From Allobosea sp. 67-29 (GTDB taxonomy: Bacteria; Pseudomonadota; Alphaproteobacteria; Rhizobiales; Beijerinckiaceae): a stretch of DNA of 64,000 nucleotides. The first letter of the stretch is position 1. Each line of letters opens with the position of its first letter. Below the pieces are notes generated by a model that was given only the letters and a program-made list of their open reading frames with translations, ran no database searches and was not told the DNA's origin. Both the position numbers and the translations under genes were made by a program. Below, piece by piece: positions 27,501 to 36,565 of the stretch. The stretch lies in contig NZ_MKSQ01000026.1 of NCBI RefSeq assembly GCF_001898115.1, positions 439,184 to 503,183 of the forward strand, given 5' to 3'.

Positions 27501-29799
27501 GGTGCGGCCGCAATCGACTCTGTCGCTGCCGGTCAAGCTCGCCGGGCTGAAGGCCGGCGAGGAGGCTTTCGTCACGGTCGCGGCCGTCGATGTCGGCATC
27601 CTCAACCTCACCCGCTATGAGAGCCCGGACCCGAGCCAGTTCTTCTTCGGCCAGCGCCAGCTCGGCCATGATCTGCGTGACCTCTACGGCTATCTGATCG
27701 ACGGCATGCAGGGCACCCGCGGCACCATCCGCACCGGCGGCGACGCGGCGCCCCAGCTCGACGGCGAGAAGCCGACGCAGGAGCCGCTCGCCCGCTATTC
27801 CGGCGTGGTCAAGGTCGGGCCGGACGGCACAGCGAAGATCGATTTCGACCTGCCGGCCTTCAACGGCACGGTGCGCGTCATGGGGGTCGCTTGGTCGGCC
27901 GGGCGCACCGGCCAGGCCAGCGCCGACGTGATCGTGCGTGATCAGGTCGTGGCGCAGGCGACGCTGCCGCGCTTCCTCGCCATCGGCGACCAGTCGCGCT
28001 TCCATCTCCAGATCGACAATGTCGAGGGTCCCGCCGGCGCCTACACCGTCGATCTCGACGTGAAGGGCCCGGTCCTCGTCGCCGCCGACGCGACGCATCG
28101 CACGGTGCAGCTCGCCGCCGGCGCCAAGATGCAGATGACCATCCCCGTCACCGCCGCCGGCCTCGGCCGCGCCGAGTTCGACGTGCGCGTCTCCGGGCCG
28201 AACGGCATCGGCACGGTGCAGAACTTGGCCGTGCAGGTGAAGCCCTCGGCCGCGACGCTGGCGCGCCGCATTGTCCGGCCGCTCCCCGGCAATGGCGGCG
28301 CGATCACCGTCTCCTCCGATCTCATGGCCGATCTCGTGCCGGGCTCGGGGCAGGTCTCGGTCTCTGTCTCGCCCTTCGGCTCGCTCGACGTGCCGGCCCT
28401 GCTCAAGGCGCTCGACCGCTACCCCTATGGCTGCACCGAGCAGACCGTCTCGCGCGCCCTGCCGCTGCTGGCGGTCAACCAGCTCGCCTCGATGGAGAAC
28501 CTCGCGCTCGACGACAATGCCGACGAGCGCGTGCAGAAGGCGATCGAGCGCGTCCTGGCTCGCCAGGGCGGCAACGGCTCCTTCGGCCTCTGGAGCGTCG
28601 GCGGCGAGGACCTCTGGCTCGACGCCTTCGTCACCGACTTCCTGACGCGGGCGCGCGAGCGCCAGTTCGACGTCCCGCAGACCGCCTTCGCCATGGCGCT
28701 GGACCGGCTGCGCAACCAGGTCGTCAACACCGGCGACATCAACAAGGAGGAGGCGGCCGGCATCGCCTATGCGCTCTATGTGCTCGCCCGCAACGGCCGG
28801 CCGGTAATGGGCGACCTGCGTTACCTCGCCGACAACAAGCTCGGCGATTTCGGCACGCCGCTCGCCCGCGCCCAGATCGGCGCGGCGCTCTCGGCGCTGG
28901 GCGACCGCACCCGTGGCCGCAATGCCTTCGGCAGCGCGCTCGGCCTGCTGCAGCAGGCGAGCGACGATGGGCTCTCGCGGCCCGATTACGGCTCGCGCCT
29001 GCGCGACGGCGCCGGCGTACTGGCGCTCATCGCGGAATCGAACGGCGAGCGCGCCGACATCTCCCGCGCCGTCTCGATCCTCGACGCGACGCGCAACAGC
29101 GCGCGCTACAGCTACACCTCGACGCAGGAGCAGAGCTGGATGGTGCTGGCGGCGCAGGCAATGGCCAAGGAGGCCGAGGGCATGACGCTGACGGTCGATG
29201 GCACGGCCCGCAAGGGCGCCTTCTACCGCACGGTCTCGGCCGAGGCGCTGGAAGCCAAGCCGCTGACCATCGCCAATCCCGGTAGCGCCAACGCTCAGGT
29301 CGTCATCACCGTCGCCGGCATCCCGACCACGCCTGAGCCCGCGCTGAACCAGGGCTTCGGCCTGGAGCGCGTCATCTACACGATGAGGGGCGAGCGGGCC
29401 GACCCCGCCCGCCTGCGCCAGAACGAGCGCTATGTCGTGGCGCTCAACGTGTCGGAGAACGCGCCGCGCTTCGGCCGCCTGCTGCTGGTCGATCCGGTGC
29501 CGGCGGGGCTGGAGATCGAGAACGCCAACCTCACCGAGGGCGCCTCGACCGCCGGCCTCGACTGGCTGAAGCAGGAGGTTTCGCCGGTCCATACCGAGGC
29601 GCGCGACGACCGCTTCGTCGCGGCCTTCGAGCGCGCGGGCGCGAAGAACGACAAGCTCGCCTACACCGTCGCCTATATCGCCCGGGCCGTTTCGCCCGGC
29701 CGCTATGTCGCGCCGGCCGCCGTGATCGAGGACATGTACCGCCCCGACCGCTTCGGCCGCACCGGCTTCGGCGCGGTGGAGATCAGCGCGGCGCGGTGA
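24541..29799 (+). CDS. Bacterial alpha-2-macroglobulin family protein
   Basis: This 1752-residue periplasmic protease trap carries a type I signal peptide (residues 1-22, ending AFAQ) with no lipobox, so it should be soluble rather than a lipoprotein. The order is an N-terminal helical part with tetratricopeptide-like character (about 40-190), a series of macroglobulin domains including a bait region, and a thioester domain whose reactive motif Cys1298-Thr-Glu-Gln1301 (YPYGCTEQT) is intact. C-terminal receptor-binding-like domains close it. Proteases that cut the bait would be covalently trapped. The stop overlaps the pbpC start, the classic pairing of such proteins with PBP1C. Confidence 0.93.
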   Translation: MTLLTRLLLALCLTFAAAPAFAQKAYVRNDLAADGQRLEERLKREVAAGGRSVVDLIRAGDSALGRGDARAALPLANAAVVADSGNAAAWRLMARAASAIEPRDYRERWELRERAITAAYLAYSRAASRTDEASSLGVLAQTFEKYELWRPALTTYRLSLDLASNASLQKSYEELREKRGFRLLSNQVDSDAASPRACFEFSEPLARGNVDFAPYVAISGGTGDFAVSSEERQICVDGLRHGERYAIVIRQGVPSAIPDETLLKSADYEIYVRDRTPSVRFTGKNYVLPRTGQQGIPVVSVNAGKLDLEVMRIGDRNLINSVHSDDFLGQLGSWSAKQISSDKGQSVWTGSMDVKSELNKDVVTAFPVVEAVGTLKPGVYVMFAKPSGGPAAPPTGDDGDSYDDGTTRATQWFVVSDLGLTSFSGPDGVHVLARSLADAKPIPNAELRLIARNNEVLGTARTDANGYARFDAGLAKGEGGNSPGLLTAALGDDYGFLDLKQTAFDLSDRGVKGRVAPAGLDAFLYTERGVYRSGETVYLTALLRDPKGAAVTGLPLTIVVKRPDGVEYRRRQVEDQGAGGRAHSIPLISGAATGTWRVLAYADPKGQAIGETSFLVEDYVPERLELSLTPKAPVLQAGEPAEVNVAARYLYGAPGSALDVTGSMTLRAASQSAIPGFKDYQVGLTDEAFDPVQTEFEESATTDAAGKATISNPVQQAETNRPLEVEMTVRVGEPGGRAIARSVTVPIVPKGAAIGVKQTFKDGELGNNQTATFDVIMATGDGKRIARPNVKWVLSKVRRNYQWFFKDGRWNYEGVTTTRRVADGQVAVSATEPAKIATPVDWGNYRLDVTSDGAEEAATAVSFGVGYESDKTADTPDVLDVNIDKASYANGETMQVRLSPRFSGKATLAVISDKLADIRTIDITDGGTTANIPVKSEWGASAYLVVLAHRPMDTAAKRLPGRAIGLAWFQIGKDERTLAVDLGAPKLVRPQSTLSLPVKLAGLKAGEEAFVTVAAVDVGILNLTRYESPDPSQFFFGQRQLGHDLRDLYGYLIDGMQGTRGTIRTGGDAAPQLDGEKPTQEPLARYSGVVKVGPDGTAKIDFDLPAFNGTVRVMGVAWSAGRTGQASADVIVRDQVVAQATLPRFLAIGDQSRFHLQIDNVEGPAGAYTVDLDVKGPVLVAADATHRTVQLAAGAKMQMTIPVTAAGLGRAEFDVRVSGPNGIGTVQNLAVQVKPSAATLARRIVRPLPGNGGAITVSSDLMADLVPGSGQVSVSVSPFGSLDVPALLKALDRYPYGCTEQTVSRALPLLAVNQLASMENLALDDNADERVQKAIERVLARQGGNGSFGLWSVGGEDLWLDAFVTDFLTRARERQFDVPQTAFAMALDRLRNQVVNTGDINKEEAAGIAYALYVLARNGRPVMGDLRYLADNKLGDFGTPLARAQIGAALSALGDRTRGRNAFGSALGLLQQASDDGLSRPDYGSRLRDGAGVLALIAESNGERADISRAVSILDATRNSARYSYTSTQEQSWMVLAAQAMAKEAEGMTLTVDGTARKGAFYRTVSAEALEAKPLTIANPGSANAQVVITVAGIPTTPEPALNQGFGLERVIYTMRGERADPARLRQNERYVVALNVSENAPRFGRLLLVDPVPAGLEIENANLTEGASTAGLDWLKQEVSPVHTEARDDRFVAAFERAGAKNDKLAYTVAYIARAVSPGRYVAPAAVIEDMYRPDRFGRTGFGAVEISAAR

Positions 29800-31952
29800 T
29801 GCCCGTGAACGCGCAACCCGAAAGCGGAAGCGCAACAAGCCGCCCTCTCCCTCCAGTGGAGAGGGCGCTGCGACGCTTTCGCAGATTGAAGGTCGCGGCG
29901 GCTGCTTTCGCTGCTGCTGCCCTTGCCGGTACGGCAGCCCTCGCCCTCTACATCCGGTCCCTGCCGCCGCTCGATCTCTCGGCGGCCAGCAATCGCTCGA
30001 CAGTGGTGCTTGACCGCGAAGGCAAGCTACTGCGCCCCTTCCTCACCGCCGACGGCCGCTGGAAGCTCCCCGTCACCAGCGACGACGTCGATCCGCGCTA
30101 CCTCGCCATGCTCAAGGCTTATGAGGACAAGCGCTTCGACAGCCATCACGGCATCGACCCGCTCGGCCTGGCGCGCGCCGCCGGCCAGATGCTGCGGCAT
30201 GGCCGCGTCGTCTCCGGCGGCTCGACCCTGACCATGCAGGTCGCCCGCCTGCTCGAGCCGCGCGACGAGCGCAACCTTGCTGCAAAACTCCGGCAGGCCG
30301 TGCGCGCCGTCGAGCTGGAGCAGCGCTTCGGCAAGAAAGAGATCCTCGATCTCTATCTCAACCTCGCACCCTTCGGCGGCAATCTCGAAGGCGTGCGCGC
30401 CGCGAGCTTCGCCTATTTCGGCAAGGAGCCGAAGCGGCTCTCCACCGCCGAGGCCGCCCTGCTCGTCGCTCTGCCGCAATCGCCCGAGACCCGCCGGCCC
30501 GACCGCTTCGCCGAAGCCGCAAGAAAAGCCCGCGCCCGCGTCCTCGCCCGCGTCGAGCGCGCAGGCATCGCCACGGCCAGCGAGGTCGCGGCCGCGCGCG
30601 AGGAGGAGATCCCGACCGCGCGTCGCCCCTTCCCGAATCTCAGCCCGCATGTCGCGGAGCAGGTCGTGGCGGAGGCGCCCACGCAGCGCGTGCACCGGCT
30701 CAGCCTCGATGCCCGTTTGCAGAAGAGCCTGGAAGGCCTCGCCCGCGAGCGCAGCCTCGGGCTGGCGCCACAGGTCTCGATCGCGATCCTCGCCGTCGAC
30801 AACGAGACCGGCGCGGTCCGCGCCTCGGTCGGCGGCGTCGATTATTTCGCAGCGGAGAGAGCAGGCTCGCTCGACCTGACGCGTGCGCTACGATCGCCCG
30901 GCTCCGCGCTGAAGCCCTTCATCTACGCGCTCGCCTTCGACAACGGCATCGCCCATCCCGAGACGATGCTGGAGGACCGGCCGGCCCGCTATGGCGCCTA
31001 TGTGCCGGAAAATTTCGATAGGGCCTTCCAGGGCATGGTCAGCGCCCGCAAGGCGCTCCAGCTCTCGCTCAACGTGCCGGCGGTGGAATTGCTGTCGGCG
31101 CTCGGGCCGCAACGCTTCCTGTCGCGATTGCGCGATGCCGGCATCAGCATCGCCATGCCGAAGGACGGCGGCGCGCCCGGTCTCGCGGTCGGGCTCGGCG
31201 GGCTCGGCATCACCTTGCAGGACCTGACCCGTGCCTATGTCGGGCTGGCGCGCGGCGGCGAGATGCTGCCGCTGCGCTTCCGCGAAGAGGCACCGGCCGG
31301 CGATATGCCGCCCATCCGTCTCGTCGAACCGGTCGCCGCCTGGTACGTCGCCGACACGCTGCTCGGCGCGCCGCCGCCGCTCAACGCCGTGCCGGGTCGC
31401 ATCGCCTACAAGACCGGCACCTCCTATGGATATCGCGATGCCTGGGCCGTCGGCTTCGACCGCAAGCATACGATCGGCGTCTGGGTCGGCCGGGCCGATA
31501 ACGGCGCCGTTCCCGGCCTCGTCGGGCGCGCCGTCGCGGCGCCCATCCTGTTCGATGCCTTCGCCCGGCTCGGCATCGATCCGCGTCCCTTCGTTCAGCC
31601 GCCCGACGCGATCGTCGCCAGCACCAACCATCTGCCTCCGCCCTTGCGGCATCTGCGGCAGGACGTGCCCAAGACGGTCGCGGCTATCGCGACGCCGGCC
31701 CTGAAGCTCGCCTTCCCGCCCGACGGCGCCCGGATCGACCTTTCGGCCGGCAGCCTCGACGGCCGGGGCCAGCTCAACCTCAAGGCCTCGGGCGGCGCGC
31801 CGCCCTTCACCTGGCTGGTCGACGGCGCCCCCGTGACCGGACCGCTGCGGCGACGCGAAGCCCAGTGGCAGCCCCCGGGCAGAGGCTTCATGCGGATTTC
31901 CGTGATCGACGGCAGCGGCGCCAGCGAGAGCATCTCGATCCGTTTGCAGTAG
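29799..31952 (+). CDS. pbpC: Penicillin-binding protein 1C, bifunctional glycosyltransferase/transpeptidase
   Basis: This 717-residue inner-membrane peptidoglycan synthase has one transmembrane helix (about 30-52), a family 51 glycosyltransferase domain with the catalytic Glu109 (AYEDKRFDSHHG), and a transpeptidase domain with Ser369-x-x-Lys372, SLN at 423-425 and KTG at 538-540. A C-terminal PBP1C beta domain (about 620-717) completes it. ATG 29799 overlaps the upstream stop by one base; GTG 29796 is equally possible and GTG 29856 would omit a hairpin-encoded stretch. Linked to alpha-2-macroglobulin, it may repair walls after damage. It converges on the RND gene with two bases between. Confidence 0.95.
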   Translation: MPVNAQPESGSATSRPLPPVERALRRFRRLKVAAAAFAAAALAGTAALALYIRSLPPLDLSAASNRSTVVLDREGKLLRPFLTADGRWKLPVTSDDVDPRYLAMLKAYEDKRFDSHHGIDPLGLARAAGQMLRHGRVVSGGSTLTMQVARLLEPRDERNLAAKLRQAVRAVELEQRFGKKEILDLYLNLAPFGGNLEGVRAASFAYFGKEPKRLSTAEAALLVALPQSPETRRPDRFAEAARKARARVLARVERAGIATASEVAAAREEEIPTARRPFPNLSPHVAEQVVAEAPTQRVHRLSLDARLQKSLEGLARERSLGLAPQVSIAILAVDNETGAVRASVGGVDYFAAERAGSLDLTRALRSPGSALKPFIYALAFDNGIAHPETMLEDRPARYGAYVPENFDRAFQGMVSARKALQLSLNVPAVELLSALGPQRFLSRLRDAGISIAMPKDGGAPGLAVGLGGLGITLQDLTRAYVGLARGGEMLPLRFREEAPAGDMPPIRLVEPVAAWYVADTLLGAPPPLNAVPGRIAYKTGTSYGYRDAWAVGFDRKHTIGVWVGRADNGAVPGLVGRAVAAPILFDAFARLGIDPRPFVQPPDAIVASTNHLPPPLRHLRQDVPKTVAAIATPALKLAFPPDGARIDLSAGSLDGRGQLNLKASGGAPPFTWLVDGAPVTGPLRRREAQWQPPGRGFMRISVIDGSGASESISIRLQ
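29842..29866. repeat. REP-like hairpin inside the pbpC coding start
   Basis: GCCCTCTCC (29842-29850) and GGAGAGGGC (29858-29866) form a 9-bp perfect stem with a 7-nt loop. It encodes part of the residues before the PbpC membrane helix. Its sequence resembles the intergenic hairpin at 38446-38470. Confidence 0.5.
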
Positions 31953-31954
31953 GC

Positions 31955-34900
31955 CTATTCCGCCGGCTGCGGATGCGCGCCGTGCGGCGCTTCCTCCTGC
32001 GCGCCATGGCGCGAGCCGTGGACCTTGCGCGCCAGATAGCTGTAGGCGACCGGCACCACATAGAGCGTCAGCAGCGTCCCGAACGTCATGCCGCCGACGA
32101 TGACCCAGCCGATCTGCGAGCGGCTTTCCGCGCCCGCGCCATGGGCGATGGCGAGCGGCACGGCGCCGAGCACCATCGCGCCCGTGGTCATCAGGATCGG
32201 CCGCAGGCGCAGTTCCGCCGCCTCGACGAGGGCATCGATCATCTCCTTGCCCTCCTCGCGCAACTGGTTGGTGAATTCCAGGATCAGGATGCCGTGCTTG
32301 GTGATAAGACCGACCAGCGTGATCAGGCCGATCTGGCTGTAGACGTTCATCGTGCCGCCGGAGAAGTACAGCGCCGCCAGCGCGCCGGTCAGCGACAGCG
32401 GCACCGAGACCATGATCACAACCGGGTCGACGAAGCTTTCGAACTGTGCCGCCAGCACGAGATAGATGAAGCCGAGCGCGAGCAGGAAGACCACGAAGAT
32501 GCTGGCACCGGACTGCTTGAACTCGCGGCTCTGGCCGGAATAGTCGATCTGCACCGAATTGGGCAGGACGCGCGCCGCGCCATCCTCCAGCACCTTGAGC
32601 GCGTCGCCCAGCGAATAGCCCGGCGCCGGGATCGCGGTGATCGTCGCCGAGCGGAGCTGGTTGAAGCGCACGAGTTCCTTGGGCGCGACGTTCTCCTCGA
32701 TCTTGACCAGGCTGGAGAGCTGCACCACCGCCCCGCCGCGGCCCATCAGATAGATCGACTGCAGCGCCTGCGGCGTGTTGCGCTCGGAGCCCTCGACCTG
32801 CAGCACGACGTCGTACTGCTTGCTGTTCATGTTGAAGCGCGTCACCTGCCGGCCGCCGAGCAGCGTCTCCATGGTGCGGCCGACGACATCGACGCCGACG
32901 CCGAGATCGGCGGCACGCTGCCGGTCGATCGAGACCTTGATCTGCGGCTTGTCGAGGATGAGGTTGCTTTCGAGATTGGTCAGCACCGGCGAATTGCCGA
33001 CCTCCGCCAGAAGCTGGTCGACATAGCCCTTGATCTGGGCATAGGGCTCGGACGAGCGGAGCACGAACTCGACCGGCTTGCTGTTGGCGTTGCCCTGTCC
33101 AAGCGAGGCGGGATTGGTCGCGAACAGGCGGATGCCCGGGATCTGCGACAGGCCTCTGTTGATCTCGGCGACGATGTCCTGCTGCTTGCGGTGGCGCTCC
33201 TCCCACGGCTTGAGCCGCGCGAAGGCAATGGCGCGCGTCACGTCCGGGAAGCCGACGATGACCAGATAGGTGTCGACTTCCGGAATGTTCTTGAAGAACG
33301 TCTCGACCCGCCGGGCATAATCGGCCGTGAAGGTCATGGTCGCGCCTTCCGGGGCGACGCCGATCACGTTGATCGTGCCGCGGTCCTCGACCGGCGACAG
33401 TTCCGAGCGCAGATGCGTGAAGAAGTAGTAGCCGCCGCCGGCCACGCCGATCGCCAGCAGGACGACGAGGGGGCGCACCGAGAGCGCGGCGCGCAACGAA
33501 GCCTTGTAGCCGCGGGACAGCCCGTCGAAGCCGCGCTCCAGCAGGTTGTACAGCCAGCTGTGCTTCTCGTGATGACGCAGCAGCTTGGCGCACATCATCG
33601 GCGTCAGCGTCAGCGCCACGAAGCCCGAGACCAGCACTGCGCCGGCCAGGGTCAGGGCGAACTCGATGAAAAGCTTGCCGGTGCGCCCGGTCGAGAACGC
33701 CATCGGGGCGTAGACCGCAACCAGGGTCAGCGTCATCGCGACGACCGCGAAGGCGATCTCGTTAATGCCGCGGATGGCCGCCGGAACCGGCTTCATGCCG
33801 TCCTCGATATGGCGATGGACGTTCTCCAGCACGACGATGGCGTCATCGACGACCAGGCCGATGGCGAGCACCATCGAGAGCAGCGTGAGCGTGTTGACGG
33901 TAAAGCCCAGCGCATACATCAGCGCGAAGGAGCCGATCAGCGAGACCGGGATCGTCACCAGCGGGATCAGCGTCGCCCGGAACGAGCGCAGGAAGATGAA
34001 GATGATCAGGACGACCAGCACGATCGCCTCGAGAATCGTCTGGTAGACCGCCTTGATCGAGCGATCGATGAAGACGGAGGTGTCGTAGGACTTGGCGATC
34101 GACATGCCCTGCGGCAGGTCTTCGATGATGCCCGGCAGCGCTTCCTCGATCCCGGCCGAGACGTCGAGCGGATTCGCCGTCGCCTGCTTGACGATGCCGA
34201 TCGTCACCGAGGGTGTCCCGCCAAACCAGGCGGCATTGCGTTCCTCGCGCGCGCCGAGCTCGACCTTGGCGATGTCCTTGACCTTGACCGGGAAGCCGTT
34301 GACGTCCTTGACCACGATCTCCCGGAACTCGCCGGGGATGGTCATGCCGGTTTGCGAGAGCACGGTGAACTCGCGATCGTTGCTCTCGATGCGGCCGGAG
34401 GGAATCTCGATGTTCTGCGCCCGGACGGCGGCCTCCACCTCCTGCACGGTGATGTTGTAGGCGGACATGCGGGCGCGATCGAGCCAGACGCGCATCGCGT
34501 ACTGCCGCTGGCCGAGGATGCGGACCTCGGCCACGCCGGTGACGTTCTGCACGCGGTCGGAGATGAAGCGGTCGGCGAAATCGGTCAGCTCCAGCGGCCC
34601 GTGCCGCGAGCTCGTCAGCGAAAGATAGAGGATCGGCTGGGAATCCGCCTCGACCTTGGCGATGACCGGCTCGTCGATCTCGTCGGGCATCCGGCTGCGC
34701 ACGCGGCTGACGCGGTCGCGCACGTCGGAGGCCGCGACGTCGGGGTCGACATCCGGGCGGAAGCGCACCTGGATGAAACTGCGCTCCTGGCGGCTGGTCG
34801 AGGACAGGATCTCGATGCCCTCGATGCCGGCGATCGAGTTCTCCAGGATCTGCGTGACCTGAGTCTCGATGATCTCGGCCGAGGCGCCGCGGTAGTCGGT

Positions 34901-35044
34901 ACGCACCGACACGATCGGCTCGTCGATATTGGGGTATTCACGAACCGTCAGGCGCTGATAGCTGACGAAGCCGATCAGCATCACGAGCAGGCTCATGACC
35001 GTCGAGAGAACCGGCCGGCGGACGAAGAGCTCGAACAGGCTCAT
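31955..35044 (-). CDS. RND efflux transporter permease (AcrB/MexW-type)
   Basis: This 1029-residue proton-driven inner-membrane pump exports drugs or other hydrophobic compounds. It begins MSLFELFVRRPVLSTVMSLLVMLIGF, the usual first helix. Helix 4 carries the proton-relay pair in GLVVDDAIVVLENVHRHIEDG. The two large periplasmic loops and duplicated helix bundle are complete, ending with the second set of helices and a short His/Pro-rich tail. It follows its adaptor gene by 11 nt. No outer-membrane channel gene is adjacent, so it probably shares a TolC-like protein encoded elsewhere. Confidence 0.93.
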   Translation of the reverse strand: MSLFELFVRRPVLSTVMSLLVMLIGFVSYQRLTVREYPNIDEPIVSVRTDYRGASAEIIETQVTQILENSIAGIEGIEILSSTSRQERSFIQVRFRPDVDPDVAASDVRDRVSRVRSRMPDEIDEPVIAKVEADSQPILYLSLTSSRHGPLELTDFADRFISDRVQNVTGVAEVRILGQRQYAMRVWLDRARMSAYNITVQEVEAAVRAQNIEIPSGRIESNDREFTVLSQTGMTIPGEFREIVVKDVNGFPVKVKDIAKVELGAREERNAAWFGGTPSVTIGIVKQATANPLDVSAGIEEALPGIIEDLPQGMSIAKSYDTSVFIDRSIKAVYQTILEAIVLVVLIIFIFLRSFRATLIPLVTIPVSLIGSFALMYALGFTVNTLTLLSMVLAIGLVVDDAIVVLENVHRHIEDGMKPVPAAIRGINEIAFAVVAMTLTLVAVYAPMAFSTGRTGKLFIEFALTLAGAVLVSGFVALTLTPMMCAKLLRHHEKHSWLYNLLERGFDGLSRGYKASLRAALSVRPLVVLLAIGVAGGGYYFFTHLRSELSPVEDRGTINVIGVAPEGATMTFTADYARRVETFFKNIPEVDTYLVIVGFPDVTRAIAFARLKPWEERHRKQQDIVAEINRGLSQIPGIRLFATNPASLGQGNANSKPVEFVLRSSEPYAQIKGYVDQLLAEVGNSPVLTNLESNLILDKPQIKVSIDRQRAADLGVGVDVVGRTMETLLGGRQVTRFNMNSKQYDVVLQVEGSERNTPQALQSIYLMGRGGAVVQLSSLVKIEENVAPKELVRFNQLRSATITAIPAPGYSLGDALKVLEDGAARVLPNSVQIDYSGQSREFKQSGASIFVVFLLALGFIYLVLAAQFESFVDPVVIMVSVPLSLTGALAALYFSGGTMNVYSQIGLITLVGLITKHGILILEFTNQLREEGKEMIDALVEAAELRLRPILMTTGAMVLGAVPLAIAHGAGAESRSQIGWVIVGGMTFGTLLTLYVVPVAYSYLARKVHGSRHGAQEEAPHGAHPQPAE

Positions 35045-35055
35045 CTGGGCAGCCC

Positions 35056-36138
35056 CTAGAGCTGGCTCGTCTGGAGGGGCTTGTCCTTGATCGCGACGGC
35101 GCTGCCGTCGCGCAGGCGCATCTGGCCGGCGGTGATGATCCGCATGTCCGGCTTGAGCCCGCTGACGATCTCGACCTTGCCCGGCAGGCGCTTGCCGATC
35201 TCGACGCTCACGCGCCGCGCCTTTCCGTTCTCGACGACATAGACCATCTTGCCGACGGCATCGGGCACCACGGCCATCTCCGGAACGACAATCGCATTCT
35301 CGCGCTGGTCGACGGTGATGGCGAGGCGTGCGAAGAGGCCGGGCTTCAGCGCCAGATCGGTATTCGGGATGTTGGCGCGCAGCCTGATCGCGCGGCCGTT
35401 GACGTCCACCACCGGATCGATCGCGAAGATATGCCCGGTGAACTTGCGGTCGGGCACGGCATCGACGCGCATCTGCACCGGCTGGCCCGTCTTGAGCCGG
35501 CTGAGATAGATCTCCGGCACGCGGAAGTCGATCTTGATCGGGTCGATGCTGGTCAGCGTGATCAACTGCTTGCCGGCCGGAACGTAATCGCCGACGCCGA
35601 CCGAGCGCAGGCCGACCACGCCGCTGAACGGCGCCAGAAGCGTCGACTGCGCCAGCTTGGCCTTGGCGAGCTGCACCCGCGCTTCGCTGGACGCGAGCTT
35701 CGCCGTGGATTCGTCGAGCGCGACCTGCGTGCCCGAGCCGCGCGAGACCAGCGACTTGAGCCGCTCGTTGGTGTCACGCGCCAGGCCGAGATCGGCCATC
35801 GCCTGCTTGAGCTCGGCATCGAGGATCGCAGTGTCGAGCTTGACCAGCTCCTGCCCGGCCTTGACGCGCTCGCCCTCCTTGAAGCCGAGGAAGACGACGC
35901 GGCCGGCGATTTCCGGAGCGATCACGACCGATTCATCGGCAGCCAGCGTGCCGAGCGCCTCGACCTCCTCGCTGACCGACATGATCTCGACGGCGGCAAC
36001 CTCTACCGGCACCGCGGGGCGGCCTGCCGGCGCCACGCTCGCCCGCGCCGGCTCCCCGCCGGCCAGATGCGTGCGGTAGCCGTAATACCCGCCGCCCGCC
36101 AGGCCGACGACGAGAAGAAGGAGAACGAACCGCTTCAT
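35056..36138 (-). CDS. RND efflux periplasmic adaptor (membrane fusion protein)
   Basis: This 360-residue adaptor couples the RND pump to an outer-membrane channel. An N-terminal membrane anchor (residues 3-22) is followed by a lipoyl half (GRVVFLGFKEGERVKAGQELVKLD), an alpha-hairpin (about 105-165), the second lipoyl half (LLAPFSGVVGLRSVGVGDYV) and beta-barrel domains (PDRKFTGHIFAIDPVVD, LKPGLFARLAI). No lipobox is seen. First gene of the two-gene operon; its promoter would lie in the 36139-36565 gap shared with phnC. Confidence 0.93.
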   Translation of the reverse strand: MKRFVLLLLVVGLAGGGYYGYRTHLAGGEPARASVAPAGRPAVPVEVAAVEIMSVSEEVEALGTLAADESVVIAPEIAGRVVFLGFKEGERVKAGQELVKLDTAILDAELKQAMADLGLARDTNERLKSLVSRGSGTQVALDESTAKLASSEARVQLAKAKLAQSTLLAPFSGVVGLRSVGVGDYVPAGKQLITLTSIDPIKIDFRVPEIYLSRLKTGQPVQMRVDAVPDRKFTGHIFAIDPVVDVNGRAIRLRANIPNTDLALKPGLFARLAITVDQRENAIVVPEMAVVPDAVGKMVYVVENGKARRVSVEIGKRLPGKVEIVSGLKPDMRIITAGQMRLRDGSAVAIKDKPLQTSQL

Positions 36139-36565
36139 CAGGCTGGAGGCTCCGTTGCCGCCGGTTGGTCTTAAATGGAACGAAAGGCCTTGCTAAGATG
36201 CCGCAGCGCCACAGCTGCCCGAAAACAGCGGCGCGAAGACCGGCATCCTTGCGGGCATCCCCATGCCGAGCGAGCCCGACCGGCAGCGATGCAAGATGCT
36301 TGCCGCCGTGTCGCGCGCCGACCGCGACCTAGGCGACACAGCCATCCATCGTCATCCTGCCGGCAAGTCGCGTCGCCTCCAAGCGCATTCTCGCGACCTC
36401 ACGAAAACGTTGATCGATGCCTGCAGCGCCGATGGATGCCGGCCGGAACAGACGCCGTCACGCGGCTGTCATCTCGAACGCCTAGCTCTCGCCGCACCAG
36501 AGAGGCGAGCGCGGCCGGATCGTGATCCCGGAAGCGCGCGCCGCGCCTTCATCCGGGAACCGTCC
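36139..36565. other. Divergent intergenic region between the RND operon and phnC
   Basis: This 427-nt gap carries no credible gene: frames open across it have poor codon use, and the phnC frame extended upstream gives no family similarity. It must hold the promoters of both the RND operon (minus) and phnCDE (plus). The only clear site is the Pho box at 36455-36472. No strong terminator was found. Confidence 0.6.
36455..36472 (+). promoter_or_regulatory. Pho box (PhoB-binding site) upstream of phnC
   Basis: CCGTCAC-GCGG-CTGTCAT fits the PhoB direct repeat CTGTCAT-N4-CTGTCAT: the second half is perfect, the first has five of seven matches, and the spacer is exactly four bases. It ends 93 nt before the phnC ATG and would replace the -35 element. 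It predicts induction of phosphonate uptake under phosphate starvation. A -10 around 36483 is weak. Confidence 0.75.

Noticed and set aside
25879-29838. A very long open frame on the minus strand across the alpha-2-macroglobulin gene
   Set aside because: It is antisense to a clear 1752-residue protein in a GC-rich genome where such mirror frames are common. Its product is Arg/Gly/Ala/Asp-rich with no recognisable domain.
31865-35059. A 1000-residue plus-strand open frame opposite the RND permease
   Set aside because: Composition is Arg/Asp/His-rich without domains, and the minus strand encodes a complete RND pump.
36263-36565. N-terminal extension of phnC into the upstream gap
   Set aside because: It covers the Pho box and has no similarity to Phn[13 protein letters not shown] is the family start.
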